A stretch of 64,000 bases of DNA from an uncultured Thermofilaceae archaeon. GTDB taxonomy: Archaea > Thermoproteota > Thermoprotei > Thermofilales > Thermofilaceae. Of the stretch, positions 35,428 to 43,283 are shown piece after piece (the first letter of the stretch is position 1; the number at the start of each line of letters is the position of its first letter). A model generated the notes under the pieces. It did no database searches and was not told the DNA's origin. It saw nothing but the letters and a program-made list of their open reading frames with translations. The translations under genes were made by a program, and so were the position numbers. The stretch lies in contig CALHPJ010000004.1 in assembly GCA_938036345.1 (NCBI GenBank), positions 1-64,000 of the forward strand, read 5' to 3'.

Positions 35428-35558
35428 CCTCTCGCAACGAGGCACGTTAGCGGTCCTTTAGCGTTAGCAGGGTTGATATATGGGTATCATGCATCTTCAG
35501 CTCGAGATATTACGCATAAATCCAATGGATTTGGCTAAAGCTGCTTATAGGTATCTGT

Positions 35559-37013
35559 TTGCCAGTGCAAAGAGGGTTCCTACTCGAAAGAGCCGGCTCG
35601 TTGACCGCCACCTCAGCACTCTATGCTGCTTTAACTTACTTCGGCGGGCTATCCATGGCGGCGGAGTTCGCACTACCAACTTTATGCTTGTCGCTGGTTC
35701 ATCCTGGCTTAGGTCCTGCGGGGCTCCTAGCGATCTATGCCTACAACTTGATAGAAAGGGGAGGTGTAAACCTCATAAAGGCAATCCTTTTCCTCCTACC
35801 GGCGGGTCTTTCCCTCCGCTACTGGGTTCAAAGTACTTTATGGACTATTGCCATCATAACTGCCCCAGTGTCTTTGCTTAACGCCGTGATCTTAGCTTTA
35901 CTTGTAGCCACAATACAAAATTGCACTGCTGGCTCAGCGGCGACTCTATTGGCCACGTACGCTATATGTGTTAGCTTAGAGCTTTACATGCTGCTACCGG
36001 CTGGCGTTGTTGGTAGTATGGGACTTGTGGTATCCATGGGAGGGTACGCAGACGCCTTAGCCAGAAGTTCTGAAATAGCCGGCGACTGGATTTTCACTAA
36101 CTTACTAGGTCCTCCCAGCGTGATTGCTCAAGCCGTCGTATATGCAGCTAGCGGTACAGCGGCTTCAAAGCTAAAAGAAACGACCGGAAAGGCCTGGATG
36201 GCTTCCTTGGCATCGACCTTCATGCTCCTCATATCGTTCCTGGTTTTCTCCAAGAAGTTCAATATTTATCCTACTATTCATGTTTTGGCAACTCCTTTAA
36301 TCTGTATTATAACCAGCCTACTCTTCAAATTTAAATTTACGAATTCTAAAGTAATAAATGGAACTAGGGAACCGGCTCTTTCCCGCGAGTTCGAATACGT
36401 AGCCAACGCTTGGAGAGCATTAAGCGAAAACCTGAGGCGTGGTGAGCGAATAATACTTGTATTTGGCCCTAGCGGCTGCGGCAAGACCCACCTTGTAAGC
36501 AGCATATGCAAAGCTCAAGGATTAACGCTTTCTATAAATGAACCTGGGGGAAAGGTGGTACTTCTAGAGCGGGCAGAGCAACTACGCTCCGCTAAACCTA
36601 TATGTGAACTGCTAACGCACGGGGTTAGGAGCGTAATCCTAGAATGTAGAGACCCGGCTCGGATAGCTGAACACCTTAAGGAGCTGAAGGTGCTTAGGGC
36701 GGTCTACGTTCCTCCACCCGACACGGATGCTCGGTTAATGATTCTAAGGAAAAAGCTTGAAAATGTGCTACCCGGCTACCTAGTAGAGCTTGCAGCCTCA
36801 TTAACGGAGATGTACAGTGTACGGGCTTTGTTAGAGCTAGCCAGATGCATAAGAGAATTGAGTATTAACGGGGTTGAGCCGCAGGAAGCCGTTATGGAGG
36901 CTTTGAACCTAGTAAAACCAGATATTCAGCCATCAGAATTAGCTAGTATTGAAAAATTCATAGTCAATTTTGAGGGAATTATAACCGGCTTTGCTAATCC
37001 ACTTCAACGCTAA
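35559..37013 (+). CDS. Membrane-anchored AAA-type protein with degenerate Walker B
   Basis: A 484-residue protein in two parts. Residues about 15-250 are strongly hydrophobic with some seven membrane helices. Residues about 270-484 resemble a classical AAA domain: Walker A GPSGCGKTH near 302, the YVPPPDTDARLMILRKKLE sensor/lid junction, and a lid ending in VKPDIQPSELASIEKF, as in Cdc48/Vps4-type proteins. The Walker B place reads VVLLERAEQL, without the DE pair, and only about 20 residues separate it from Walker A, so the pore-loop segment appears to be lost. It may bind but not hydrolyse ATP. Start TTG 35559 or GTG 35565. No family was named. Confidence 0.75.
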   Translation: MPVQRGFLLERAGSLTATSALYAALTYFGGLSMAAEFALPTLCLSLVHPGLGPAGLLAIYAYNLIERGGVNLIKAILFLLPAGLSLRYWVQSTLWTIAIITAPVSLLNAVILALLVATIQNCTAGSAATLLATYAICVSLELYMLLPAGVVGSMGLVVSMGGYADALARSSEIAGDWIFTNLLGPPSVIAQAVVYAASGTAASKLKETTGKAWMASLASTFMLLISFLVFSKKFNIYPTIHVLATPLICIITSLLFKFKFTNSKVINGTREPALSREFEYVANAWRALSENLRRGERIILVFGPSGCGKTHLVSSICKAQGLTLSINEPGGKVVLLERAEQLRSAKPICELLTHGVRSVILECRDPARIAEHLKELKVLRAVYVPPPDTDARLMILRKKLENVLPGYLVELAASLTEMYSVRALLELARCIRELSINGVEPQEAVMEALNLVKPDIQPSELASIEKFIVNFEGIITGFANPLQR

Positions 37014-37105
37014 TGACGGTAGTATCCTCTGTACTACACGGCTAAGTTTTTAAACGGCGAACCAATACCCAATCGGGGCCGTGGCCTAGCAAGGTATGGC
37101 GGCGG

Positions 37106-37125
37106 TCGTGTTATAGGCGGCCGAA
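37106..37125 (+). other. tRNA-Trp intron 1 (20 bases, position 30/31)
   Basis: Non-canonical intron inside the 5' anticodon stem. Cut sites lie in bulges GG^T (37104-37106) and AA^G (37124-37126). The central helix is 37100-37103 with 37120-37123; the inner helix pairs CGT with GCG around the seven-base loop GTTATAG. Confidence 0.85.
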
Positions 37126-37132
37126 GCTCCAG

Positions 37133-37154
37133 ATCAAGCAAAACTCGAGGGAAA
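37133..37154 (+). other. tRNA-Trp intron 2 (22 bases, position 37/38)
   Basis: Canonical-position intron directly after G37. Removal joins CTCCAG to A and restores the seven-base loop. The central helix of its bulge-helix-bulge is weaker: T·G, C-G, C-G pairs from 37128-37130 with 37149-37151 and a C/A mismatch. Confidence 0.8.
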
Positions 37155-37242
37155 ACCCGCAGGTCCCGGGTTCGAGTCCCGGCGGCCCCATAACTGCTCA
37201 AGCTACCATGTAGATGAAAATAACGCAATGCTTAAATCTAGT

Positions 37243-37269
37243 CATGTAAAGCCCACCATGTAAAGCCCC
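37243..37269. repeat. Tandem 12-base repeat before the coiled-coil gene
   Basis: CATGTAAAGCCC occurs at 37243-37254 and again at 37258-37269, a 15-base period, ending 15 bases before the start codon at 37285. It may be a regulator-binding repeat or a chance local duplication. Confidence 0.5.
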
Positions 37270-37284
37270 GATAGCGGTGTCTCA

Positions 37285-38235
37285 ATGTTAAACGAAAATC
37301 CTGAGGTTCTGAAGGCACGCTTAAGCGAGTTGAAAGCCAGGTTAAAAAGTGCTGAAGACGAAGTGGTGTCGCTGAGGAATAGTAGGGATACCCTCAATAA
37401 TGAAGTGAAGGAGTTATCTATCAAAATAAAACAATTAACCGATGAGTATAAACGTCTGAAAGAAGAATATATTACTTTAAAAACTGCTAAGCAAAACTTA
37501 TTCTCAGAGATTCAAAAACTAAAAGAAGAAAAGAATCAAATAAAAATGGATTTAAAAGCCTTAAATGATGAAATTAAAGTTTTGTTAAATGATATTAAAA
37601 ACTTTCAACAAATTATCGGAAAAAGAAGAATTGATATATATGAATTAAGGGAAAATTTAGAAAAATTAGAGTGGGAATATCAAACCCGCACCCTCACTCC
37701 TGAAGATGAAAAAACCTATGTGGAAAGGATACGTAACACGGAATCTCTACTCGTAGCGGCCGAGAGGTATAATGAGTGCATGGCAAGGATTAAAGAATTA
37801 AAGCAACTCGTACTCCATAAGAAAGAGCAATATAGCTCACTAATTAGTAAAATTAAAGAGCTATCTTTTAAATATTTAGAGCTCAAAGCCACATTTAGTG
37901 AATTGAAAAACAAAGTCAACTCCCTTAGAGCGGAATTGAGCGGGCTCATAGAGAAAAAAGAAGCGCTAAGAAGGAAGGCGGATGAATACCATGCCAAGCT
38001 TATTGAGGGGCTTGAAGAGATTAAAAGGTTGCGAGGAGAGGTGGAAAGAATTGCGCTACTCGTTAAAGCGGCGGAACTTTCACAGATACTGAGCAAGAGG
38101 CAGGCCGAACTCTACGATGCAGCCTTAAGAGCGCTTGAGAAATACAAGCAGGGGGAGAAACTTACACTGGAAGAGTTTAAATTACTAATGGAATTCAACT
38201 TACTTGAACATGGTGCTGCTCCAAGTAGCTCTTGA
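37285..38235 (+). CDS. Long coiled-coil protein
   Basis: A 316-residue protein almost wholly made of heptad-like repeats rich in K, E and L (LKARLKSAEDEVVSLRNSRD, VKELSIKIKQLTDEYKRLKE). A break near residues 130-155 (WEYQTRTLTPEDEKTYVERI) divides two coils. It resembles the conserved archaeal coiled-coil group COG1340, of unknown function, but low-complexity coils make this uncertain. The end overlaps the start of hexulose-phosphate synthase by 26 bases. Confidence 0.75.
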   Translation: MLNENPEVLKARLSELKARLKSAEDEVVSLRNSRDTLNNEVKELSIKIKQLTDEYKRLKEEYITLKTAKQNLFSEIQKLKEEKNQIKMDLKALNDEIKVLLNDIKNFQQIIGKRRIDIYELRENLEKLEWEYQTRTLTPEDEKTYVERIRNTESLLVAAERYNECMARIKELKQLVLHKKEQYSSLISKIKELSFKYLELKATFSELKNKVNSLRAELSGLIEKKEALRRKADEYHAKLIEGLEEIKRLRGEVERIALLVKAAELSQILSKRQAELYDAALRALEKYKQGEKLTLEEFKLLMEFNLLEHGAAPSSS

Positions 38236-38863
38236 CCTAACAGATTTGGGTAAAGCCATCGAGGTTGCTTCCAAAGTTGCCGATGTTTGCGACCACGGCA
38301 AACTTCTATTGGAGGCTGGCACGCCACTAATAAAATCCTGGGGAATGACAGCTGTTAGGGAGTTGGCACGATTGTTCAGCGATATCCCAATTGTAGCAGA
38401 TATGAAAACTATCGACGCTGGCGCCGTTGAAACAGAGCTGGCTCTGAAGAACGGTGCAAAGTTCACCACAGTCTTAGCACTAGCTAGCAACGAAACTATT
38501 ACGGCCGTCGTAACTACTGCTCACAAACTCAAGGGTATGGTCATAGGCGACTTAATCTGCGTAGAGGATAAGCTCGAGCGGGCCAAAGAACTCTACAGCA
38601 TGGGGGTAGATATCGTATGCTTCCACGTTCCTATCGACGTGCAAAAAGCCAAGCGAGTCGATGTAAACGAAATGATTGAACAAATCAAGCGTTTAAAAGA
38701 GCTCCCCGGGATAAGAGTAGCGGTTGCCGGAGGGATAAACCCCGAAACAGCCCCCCTGTATTCATCAGCCGGCGCCGATATTCTGATAGTTGGCAAATAC
38801 ATCTATGCAGCGCCGGATCCCGGCGAGGCCGCCTTAAGGCTTGCCGAGCACATTAAGCTATAA
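38210..38863 (+). CDS. hxlA: 3-hexulose-6-phosphate synthase
   Basis: TIM-barrel enzyme of the OMP decarboxylase superfamily. The active-site segment IVADMKTIDAGAVETELAL matches hexulose-phosphate synthase, and the phosphate loops VAGGINPETAPLY and ILIVGKYIY are present. In archaea lacking the oxidative pentose phosphate path, the reverse reaction makes ribulose 5-phosphate and formaldehyde for nucleotide synthesis. The isomerase HxlB is not in the window. TTG 38204 is an alternative start; both lie inside the coiled-coil gene's end. Confidence 0.9.
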   Translation: MVLLQVALDLTDLGKAIEVASKVADVCDHGKLLLEAGTPLIKSWGMTAVRELARLFSDIPIVADMKTIDAGAVETELALKNGAKFTTVLALASNETITAVVTTAHKLKGMVIGDLICVEDKLERAKELYSMGVDIVCFHVPIDVQKAKRVDVNEMIEQIKRLKELPGIRVAVAGGINPETAPLYSSAGADILIVGKYIYAAPDPGEAALRLAEHIKL

Positions 38864-38881
38864 GGGATTTTTATTTCATAG

Positions 38882-39262
38882 CTACCTCTTCTTTACTCGG
38901 CTGTTATGCTCAGCCATTTTAACTTCGATATCCTCAAGTATGTTTTTCAGCGATGTTAGCCTGCTCTCTAGCCTCGTTTTTCTCTGCTCCAAATAGCTTA
39001 GTCTATTCTTAGTTTCATCCTCATTTGCTAATCCTAGCATGGCCTCCACCTTTAATTCCTCGAGTTCCTCACTTACAGCCCTGAGTAGGCCTTCCACTTT
39101 GGAAATTTTTTCAAGCAGCTTAACCTTAGTCTTTTCCCACTCGCTAACTAGGTTATCGACTTTCTCCACGTACCCTTTCCATGCCTCTTCTAATTCTGTT
39201 ATTGCCTCCATGAACTTCTCATAGGTTGCTCTCTCAGAGGGAAGCAGGGGCTCCTCAGTCAT
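38882..39262 (-). CDS. Coiled-coil protein, unknown family
   Basis: A 126-residue mainly helical protein (EKFMEAITELEEAWKGYVEK, LLRAVSEELEELKVEAMLGL). Heptad-like repeats run through most of it. It overlaps the upstream Cys4/coiled-coil gene by four bases, so the two proteins are probably made together and may pair. Function unknown. Confidence 0.7.
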   Translation of the reverse strand: MTEEPLLPSERATYEKFMEAITELEEAWKGYVEKVDNLVSEWEKTKVKLLEKISKVEGLLRAVSEELEELKVEAMLGLANEDETKNRLSYLEQRKTRLESRLTSLKNILEDIEVKMAEHNSRVKKR

Positions 39263-40050
39263 GACTCCTCACCGGCTAATTGTTCTAACCATTTAATTTT
39301 TTTCTCTAACTCCTGCCTGACTCTCTGGTAGGTCTCTTCACCAACCTTTCCCTCCTTGTAGAGCTGCTCTAGCTTCATTAGGCTGAGCCTCAGCTTTCCT
39401 AAATCCGGCCTCGCTTCGGCAACTTTAATTCTCTGTAAGTGGGGTAGGACGAGCCGCTCCACGTTTCTAAGCATAGTTTCAACGTTCTGTTTCAGATTCT
39501 TATATTTCTCCAAACCGTTTAAGGCTTCTTCCTTCAAATTCCTATAGGAGCTCTCTGACAGCTCCCCGCTTTTGTAGAGCGAATCAAAACTTGCTGAGAG
39601 TTGTTCATACATACTTATTACATTGGATAAAGCGCTAGCAACCTGCTGCCCGGTCTTGCTTACGTCTTCCCACATTTCGATTAACCTTCTCGCTTCGCTC
39701 TCGTACTCTTTCCATTTCTCAGTTAAGTTTAGAGCCAGCTCCTCTACACGTTTCGCGTGGCTGAGTAACTCCTCCTCCATTTCTTCGATGCCCCTTTCCT
39801 CCATCTCTATTTGAGGCCGAAGCTGCTCCGGCACTAAGGCTATTGGCATGACTGGTTGCCCGGTTGAAGAACTAAGCTGCTGAGCTTGTTCAACTGCTGG
39901 TGCCGGTTTGCTCGAGGCTGTGACATAGAATCTGCAGCTTCTGAAGTCACTGACGCACGGCATTAAGCCAGGATCGACATTTTTGTCCGTTGCTGCGCAC
40001 ATAAATGTGCCACGGCTATCCTTATAGAGGTATGGGCAGATTACACTCAT
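39259..40050 (-). CDS. Cys4 module plus coiled-coil protein
   Basis: A 263-residue protein. Residues 1-43 hold four cysteines (ICPYLYKDSRGTFMC then MPCVSDFRSCRFY), similar in layout to the small Cys4 protein at 30.8 kb and likely to bind a metal. A proline- and serine-rich linker (about 45-80) follows, then a helical coiled-coil region. Near the end, LMKLEQLYKEGKVGEETYQR resembles the short SHOCT-like oligomerisation motif (K-Y-xxG-I/V-EE-Y). No named family. First gene of a two-gene unit. Confidence 0.72.
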   Translation of the reverse strand: MSVICPYLYKDSRGTFMCAATDKNVDPGLMPCVSDFRSCRFYVTASSKPAPAVEQAQQLSSSTGQPVMPIALVPEQLRPQIEMEERGIEEMEEELLSHAKRVEELALNLTEKWKEYESEARRLIEMWEDVSKTGQQVASALSNVISMYEQLSASFDSLYKSGELSESSYRNLKEEALNGLEKYKNLKQNVETMLRNVERLVLPHLQRIKVAEARPDLGKLRLSLMKLEQLYKEGKVGEETYQRVRQELEKKIKWLEQLAGEES

Positions 40051-40105
40051 AGCTCCACCAGTTAACCAGAGGTATCTCCTTTTATTTAGCCTTTATTTTT
40101 TATGC

Positions 40106-40522
40106 ATGGAAGGTTATATCAGGAGGCGTGTAAAAGCTTCGAGTATGCACCGGTTAATAAGGCTAAAAGACGCTCTCAAGGATTTCCTCAAAGACGCTGG
40201 TCTTTCACTACAAGATGTACTTTCAGCCATGGATGAGGATCCCAGTGGGCTCATCGCATCCCTGATGGCTAGAATAGATATAGATGAGCACGAAGCTGAA
40301 CTTCTAGAGAAATTGTATACGGCTAAGCAATTAAACATGCTACTGTTCGCTATTCAGGTCTTCTATATCGCAAACCCCAGCGGTTACTACAAGGGCTTCT
40401 TGATATATCCTTCGCGAGAAAAGGTAATAGGCCCTAGCGGGAAGGTTACTAGAGAGGGGTTGAGCCTGCTGCTAAAAAGCTTGGGTATAGTACCTCACGG
40501 ATATGCGCAATTCCCCGCGTGA
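40106..40522 (+). CDS. Hypothetical protein
   Basis: A 138-residue protein of no recognised family. It is mostly helical and charged (RLIRLKDALKDFLKDAGLSL, DEHEAELLEKLYTAKQLNML), with a C-terminal part (YYKGFLIYPSREKVIGPSGKV) that could form a small beta unit. Codon use is like its neighbours. It sits between a divergent minus-strand unit and the tRNA-Ser gene, 6 bases from the latter's 3' end. Confidence 0.6.
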   Translation: MEGYIRRRVKASSMHRLIRLKDALKDFLKDAGLSLQDVLSAMDEDPSGLIASLMARIDIDEHEAELLEKLYTAKQLNMLLFAIQVFYIANPSGYYKGFLIYPSREKVIGPSGKVTREGLSLLLKSLGIVPHGYAQFPA

Positions 40523-40528
40523 TCAAGG

Positions 40529-40630
40529 CGCCGGGGCCGGGATTCGAACCCGGGCGTCCAGGTAAGGACAGCGGCTTTCCGGTGAACCTCGTCTCAAGGC
40601 CGCCCCCTTAGTCCACTCGGGCACCCCGGC
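40529..40630 (-). tRNA. trnS: tRNA-Ser (anticodon TGA) with a 16-base intron
   Basis: Class II tRNA on the minus strand. GCCGGGG pairs with CCCCGGC, discriminator G as usual for Ser, T arm CCGGG-TTCGAAT-CCCGG, and a long variable arm with GTCC:GGAC. Removal of 40577-40592 (position 37/38) gives the anticodon arm GCGGC-CTTGAGA-GCCGC with TGA. Mature length 86. The intron's central helix has one mismatch, a relaxed bulge-helix-bulge. CCA is not encoded. Confidence 0.9.
40577..40592 (-). other. tRNA-Ser intron (16 bases, position 37/38)
   Basis: On the minus strand it runs from ACGAGG to CCGGAA. The loop CTTGAGA and the perfect five-pair stem are restored only when exactly these bases are removed. 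Confidence 0.8.
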
Positions 40631-40720
40631 TGTAGTGGTGCGGTCTACGTATTGACCAAATAAGGCTTTTTCTCTCTGATTATATAAGCATATAGCTTAT
40701 GCTTAAGAAAATTTCTAAAC

Positions 40721-41029
40721 TTATTTTATTTCTATTTCAACTTTTACGCTTTTCGGGACACGTATCCTCATTAGCTGCCGCATCGCGCGCTCGTCAGCCT
40801 CCATGTCGATGATCCTTTTATGAATCCTCATCTCCCAGCGATCAAAGGTGTGGTACCCCTGACCGCTTGGCGCTTTCCTTACAGTTACTGTCATTCTCCT
40901 CGTTGGTAGGGGTATCGGACCCCTAATCCCGATGCCGGTTCTAGCAGCAACGTTCTTGATCTCCTCGCAAACGCTGTTTATGTCCTCTATCGACGTGCTA
41001 TAAAGTTTTATTCGGACAAAGCGCGGCAT
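40721..41029 (-). CDS. rps10: Ribosomal protein uS10
   Basis: A 102-residue S10 with the archaeal [19 protein letters not shown] start, [20 protein letters not shown] in the loop and [17 protein letters not shown]. It follows EF-1A by 16 bases, the standard archaeal tuf-rps10 pair. Confidence 0.97.
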   Translation of the reverse strand: MPRFVRIKLYSTSIEDINSVCEEIKNVAARTGIGIRGPIPLPTRRMTVTVRKAPSGQGYHTFDRWEMRIHKRIIDMEADERAMRQLMRIRVPKSVKVEIEIK

Positions 41030-41045
41030 TACTGCTACCCTTTTT

Positions 41046-42359
41046 CTATTGAACCTTTGCCGGAACTACGTCAATAACAACGCCGGCGGCTATAGTTCTA
41101 CCGGAGTCCCTTATGGCGAACCTGCCTAATTGCGGCAACTCTGAGTACTTTTCAATTACTACGGGTTTTAGGGGTTTCAACCTTACGAGGGCGGCATCGC
41201 CCTGCTTAATGAAAGGTGGGTTCTCTTCCGCCGTCGCGCCGGTTCTCGGGTCCAGCTTCTTCTCTATAGTTGCAAATCTGACCGGAACTGTGGCCGTGTG
41301 CACATGTAAAACGGGAGTATAGCCCGAGGCTATCGCGGTCGGGTGGTAGAGAACAAATATCCTGCCTACGAATTCGTCGGCAACCGTTGGCGGATTTGTT
41401 GCGTGCCCGGCCACGTCACCACGCCGCAATTGGTTCCGCTCTACGCCTTTGACGTTAAAGCCTATATTATCGCCAGGAATGGCCTCCTCTATCCTGGTAT
41501 GGTGAGTCTCAATGGATTTAACTTCCCCTTTCACATTGGGGGGCATAAATATAACTACGTCGTTTACTCGTAAAACTCCGGTTTCGACTCTGCCTACGGG
41601 AACAGTGCCTATGCCCCTTATGCTGTAGACATCTTGAATAGGTACTCTGAGTGGTTTATCTATGGGCCTAGTAGGTTCTTCAAACATATCGAAGGCCTCA
41701 TATAAAGTTGGTCCGTTATACCATGGAGTTTTATCTTTGCTTAGGCTAACTATGTTGACGCCCTCCCACGCTGATACAGGTATGAATTGTACCTTGTTTA
41801 GGTTATAACCCACCATTCTCAGCAGCTTTGCGACGCCGCCTTTAACCTCCTCGTACCTCTGCTGGCTGTAGTTGACCGTATCCATCTTGTTTATAGCGAC
41901 CATTATCTGGTCCACTCCCATCGTCTTCGCTAAGAAGGCGTGCTCCCTAGTCTGACCGCCTGGGCTCATACCTGCTTCATACTCACCCTCTTTTGCGCTC
42001 ACTACGAGGAGGGCGCAGTCAGCTTGGCTGGCTCCGGTTACCATGTTCTTCACGAAGTCCCTGTGGCCAGGTGCGTCTATCAGCGTAAAGAAGTACTTTT
42101 TAGATTCAAATTTATAGAAGCCTAAATCTATTGTAATCCCTCTTTCACGCTCTTCTTTTAATCTATCAAGCACCCATGCATACTTAAATGATTCCTTTCC
42201 AATTTTTTTAGCTTCCTCTTCATATTCTTTTATTATCCTTTCATCAATCGCCTTTATCTCGTAAAGGAACCTGCCCATCAGGGTAGATTTACCATGGTCG
42301 ATGTGCCCAATTACTACTAGGTTTAAGTGGGGTTTTTTCGCCGCACTTGCCGAACTCAT
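41046..42359 (-). CDS. tuf: Elongation factor 1-alpha
   Basis: A 437-residue GTPase that brings aminoacyl-tRNA to the ribosome. G1 is [12 protein letters not shown]3 DAPGHRD, G4 NKMD. After the G3 region it has the insertion [18 protein letters not shown], characteristic of crenarchaeal and eukaryotic EF-1A, which is the best lineage marker in the window. The Shine-Dalgarno AGGTGA stands four bases before the ATG but lies within an inverted repeat. Confidence 0.98.
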   Translation of the reverse strand: MSSASAAKKPHLNLVVIGHIDHGKSTLMGRFLYEIKAIDERIIKEYEEEAKKIGKESFKYAWVLDRLKEERERGITIDLGFYKFESKKYFFTLIDAPGHRDFVKNMVTGASQADCALLVVSAKEGEYEAGMSPGGQTREHAFLAKTMGVDQIMVAINKMDTVNYSQQRYEEVKGGVAKLLRMVGYNLNKVQFIPVSAWEGVNIVSLSKDKTPWYNGPTLYEAFDMFEEPTRPIDKPLRVPIQDVYSIRGIGTVPVGRVETGVLRVNDVVIFMPPNVKGEVKSIETHHTRIEEAIPGDNIGFNVKGVERNQLRRGDVAGHATNPPTVADEFVGRIFVLYHPTAIASGYTPVLHVHTATVPVRFATIEKKLDPRTGATAEENPPFIKQGDAALVRLKPLKPVVIEKYSELPQLGRFAIRDSGRTIAAGVVIDVVPAKVQ

Positions 42360-42363
42360 AGCT

Positions 42364-42379
42364 TCACCTGCAAAGGTGA
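42364..42379 (-). promoter_or_regulatory. Hairpin covering the EF-1A Shine-Dalgarno
   Basis: Read on the minus strand: TCACCT-TTGC-AGGTGA, a perfect six-base inverted repeat with a four-base loop. Its 3' arm is the ribosome-binding site of tuf, four bases before the ATG. If formed in the mRNA it would hide the site. A TATA-like ATATTCTTAAA lies upstream, so the leader probably includes it. Confidence 0.5.
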
Positions 42380-42406
42380 TGGAAACATGGGTTTAAGAAT
42401 ATTTCC

Positions 42407-42910
42407 CTAGCCTCGCTGCGCAGATTTCTTGAATACCCTTGCCAATCTATCTACGATGAGCCCGGACCAAAAGCTGTTCAAAACATACCACGCGTAAAAT
42501 GGTATCTCGACATAACCTGTCGGCGAAGCTACTAGGCCTATAGGTGTTGTGCCTATAGCATCCCACAACACTTTGAACACTGCAGACCACAAAGCGATAC
42601 TGGCGACCGTTGCCTTTAACTTTTCTAACTCTAAGTCCGTTTTTAGCTTATCTATTCTAGGCTTCTCCTTCATTATTTTTTCATACAATTTTCTATCGCG
42701 TAACTCCACAGCCCTACGTTTCTTCTCTTCCCACTCCTTAACCTCAAACTCTATTCTGCTAACCTTTTTCTTATTAACCACAACAAGCCTGACCCCCCAC
42801 ATTACTGCCAAGATTAGGTAAATTAGGCCTGTAGCAACTAGTGCCGAGTATCGCCTCTCCAGCGAGGTGCCCATAAGAGCCCTTATGCACTCAATGACTC
42901 TATCGTACAC
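42407..42910 (-). CDS. EMC3/YidC-like membrane insertase (DUF106)
   Basis: A 167-residue protein of the DUF106 group, part of the Oxa1/YidC/EMC3 superfamily. One membrane helix at 22-42 is followed by a cytoplasmic charged coil (EFEVKEWEEKKRRAVELRDRK) and two further hydrophobic segments (VASIALWSAVFKVLWDAIG; IPFYAWYVLNSFWSGLIV). It probably helps insert membrane proteins. In most archaea it directly precedes eL34 on the same strand; here eL34 is divergent. Confidence 0.85.
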   Translation of the reverse strand: MYDRVIECIRALMGTSLERRYSALVATGLIYLILAVMWGVRLVVVNKKKVSRIEFEVKEWEEKKRRAVELRDRKLYEKIMKEKPRIDKLKTDLELEKLKATVASIALWSAVFKVLWDAIGTTPIGLVASPTGYVEIPFYAWYVLNSFWSGLIVDRLARVFKKSAQRG

Positions 42911-42981
42911 ATGCTGTAAGTAAAACCACCACTTTTAAAGTGTGCATAGAATTTTAAAAACCCTACATCAAAGGGTGCAGG

Positions 42982-43251
42982 ATGCCTCGACCAGCTCTAA
43001 GATCTCGGACGGTTAAAAAGAAGCTGATCCGCACGCCGGGTGGAAAGTCGGTATGGCACATACAAAGCAAAAGACGCGGACCTCCGAAGTGCGCCCTATG
43101 CAAAAAGCCTCTCCACGGTTTTCCGAAGATGACCCTAAAGGAGGAGCGAAAAGGGCACAGGCCTCCCAACAGAATGTATGGAGGGTATCTTTGCTCGAAT
43201 TGCCTGAGAAAGGCATTGAAGGCTGCGGCCGACGCCAAGTATCACTTTTAA
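42982..43251 (+). CDS. rpl34e: Ribosomal protein eL34
   Basis: An 89-residue archaeal L34e with RSRTVKKKLIRTPGGKSVWH, the cysteine pairs CALCKKPLHG and CSNCLRKALK, and the typical RPPNRMYGGYLC. It opens the plus-strand unit eL34-cmk-EF-2. Confidence 0.95.
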   Translation: MPRPALRSRTVKKKLIRTPGGKSVWHIQSKRRGPPKCALCKKPLHGFPKMTLKEERKGHRPPNRMYGGYLCSNCLRKALKAAADAKYHF

Positions 43252-43283
43252 AAAGGTTAATTTAAATTAACTATTTAAGGAGT

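Larger units (their letters stand above)
37075..37190 (+). tRNA. trnW: tRNA-Trp (anticodon CCA) with two introns
   Basis: A 116-base gene that makes a regular 74-base tRNA only if two introns are removed. The acceptor GGGGCCG pairs with CGGCCCC, discriminator A; the T arm is CCGGG-TTCGAGT-CCCGG. After removal of 37106-37125 and 37133-37154 the anticodon arm is GCGGG-CTCCAGA-CCCGC, perfectly paired with anticodon CCA. Intron 1 (position 30/31) has a bulge-helix-bulge with a perfect four-pair central helix CGGC:GCCG and two three-base bulges. Intron 2 is at the standard 37/38 place. CCA is not encoded. Intron 2 is far too short to carry the C/D guide RNA known from many archaeal tRNA-Trp introns. 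Confidence 0.9.

Noticed and set aside
35480-35881. Open frame of 133 codons overlapping the start of the membrane AAA gene
   Set aside because: It overlaps the hydrophobic N-terminal part in another frame, its own sequence after codon 30 is not protein-like, and the AAA frame has clear membrane helices and domain motifs.
37105-37121. An anticodon arm with TAT (Ile) or a class II tRNA-Leu reading of the gene at 37075-37190
   Set aside because: These readings break the D stem or leave an impossible variable loop. The two-intron tRNA-Trp model pairs every stem and gives the canonical loop CTCCAGA.
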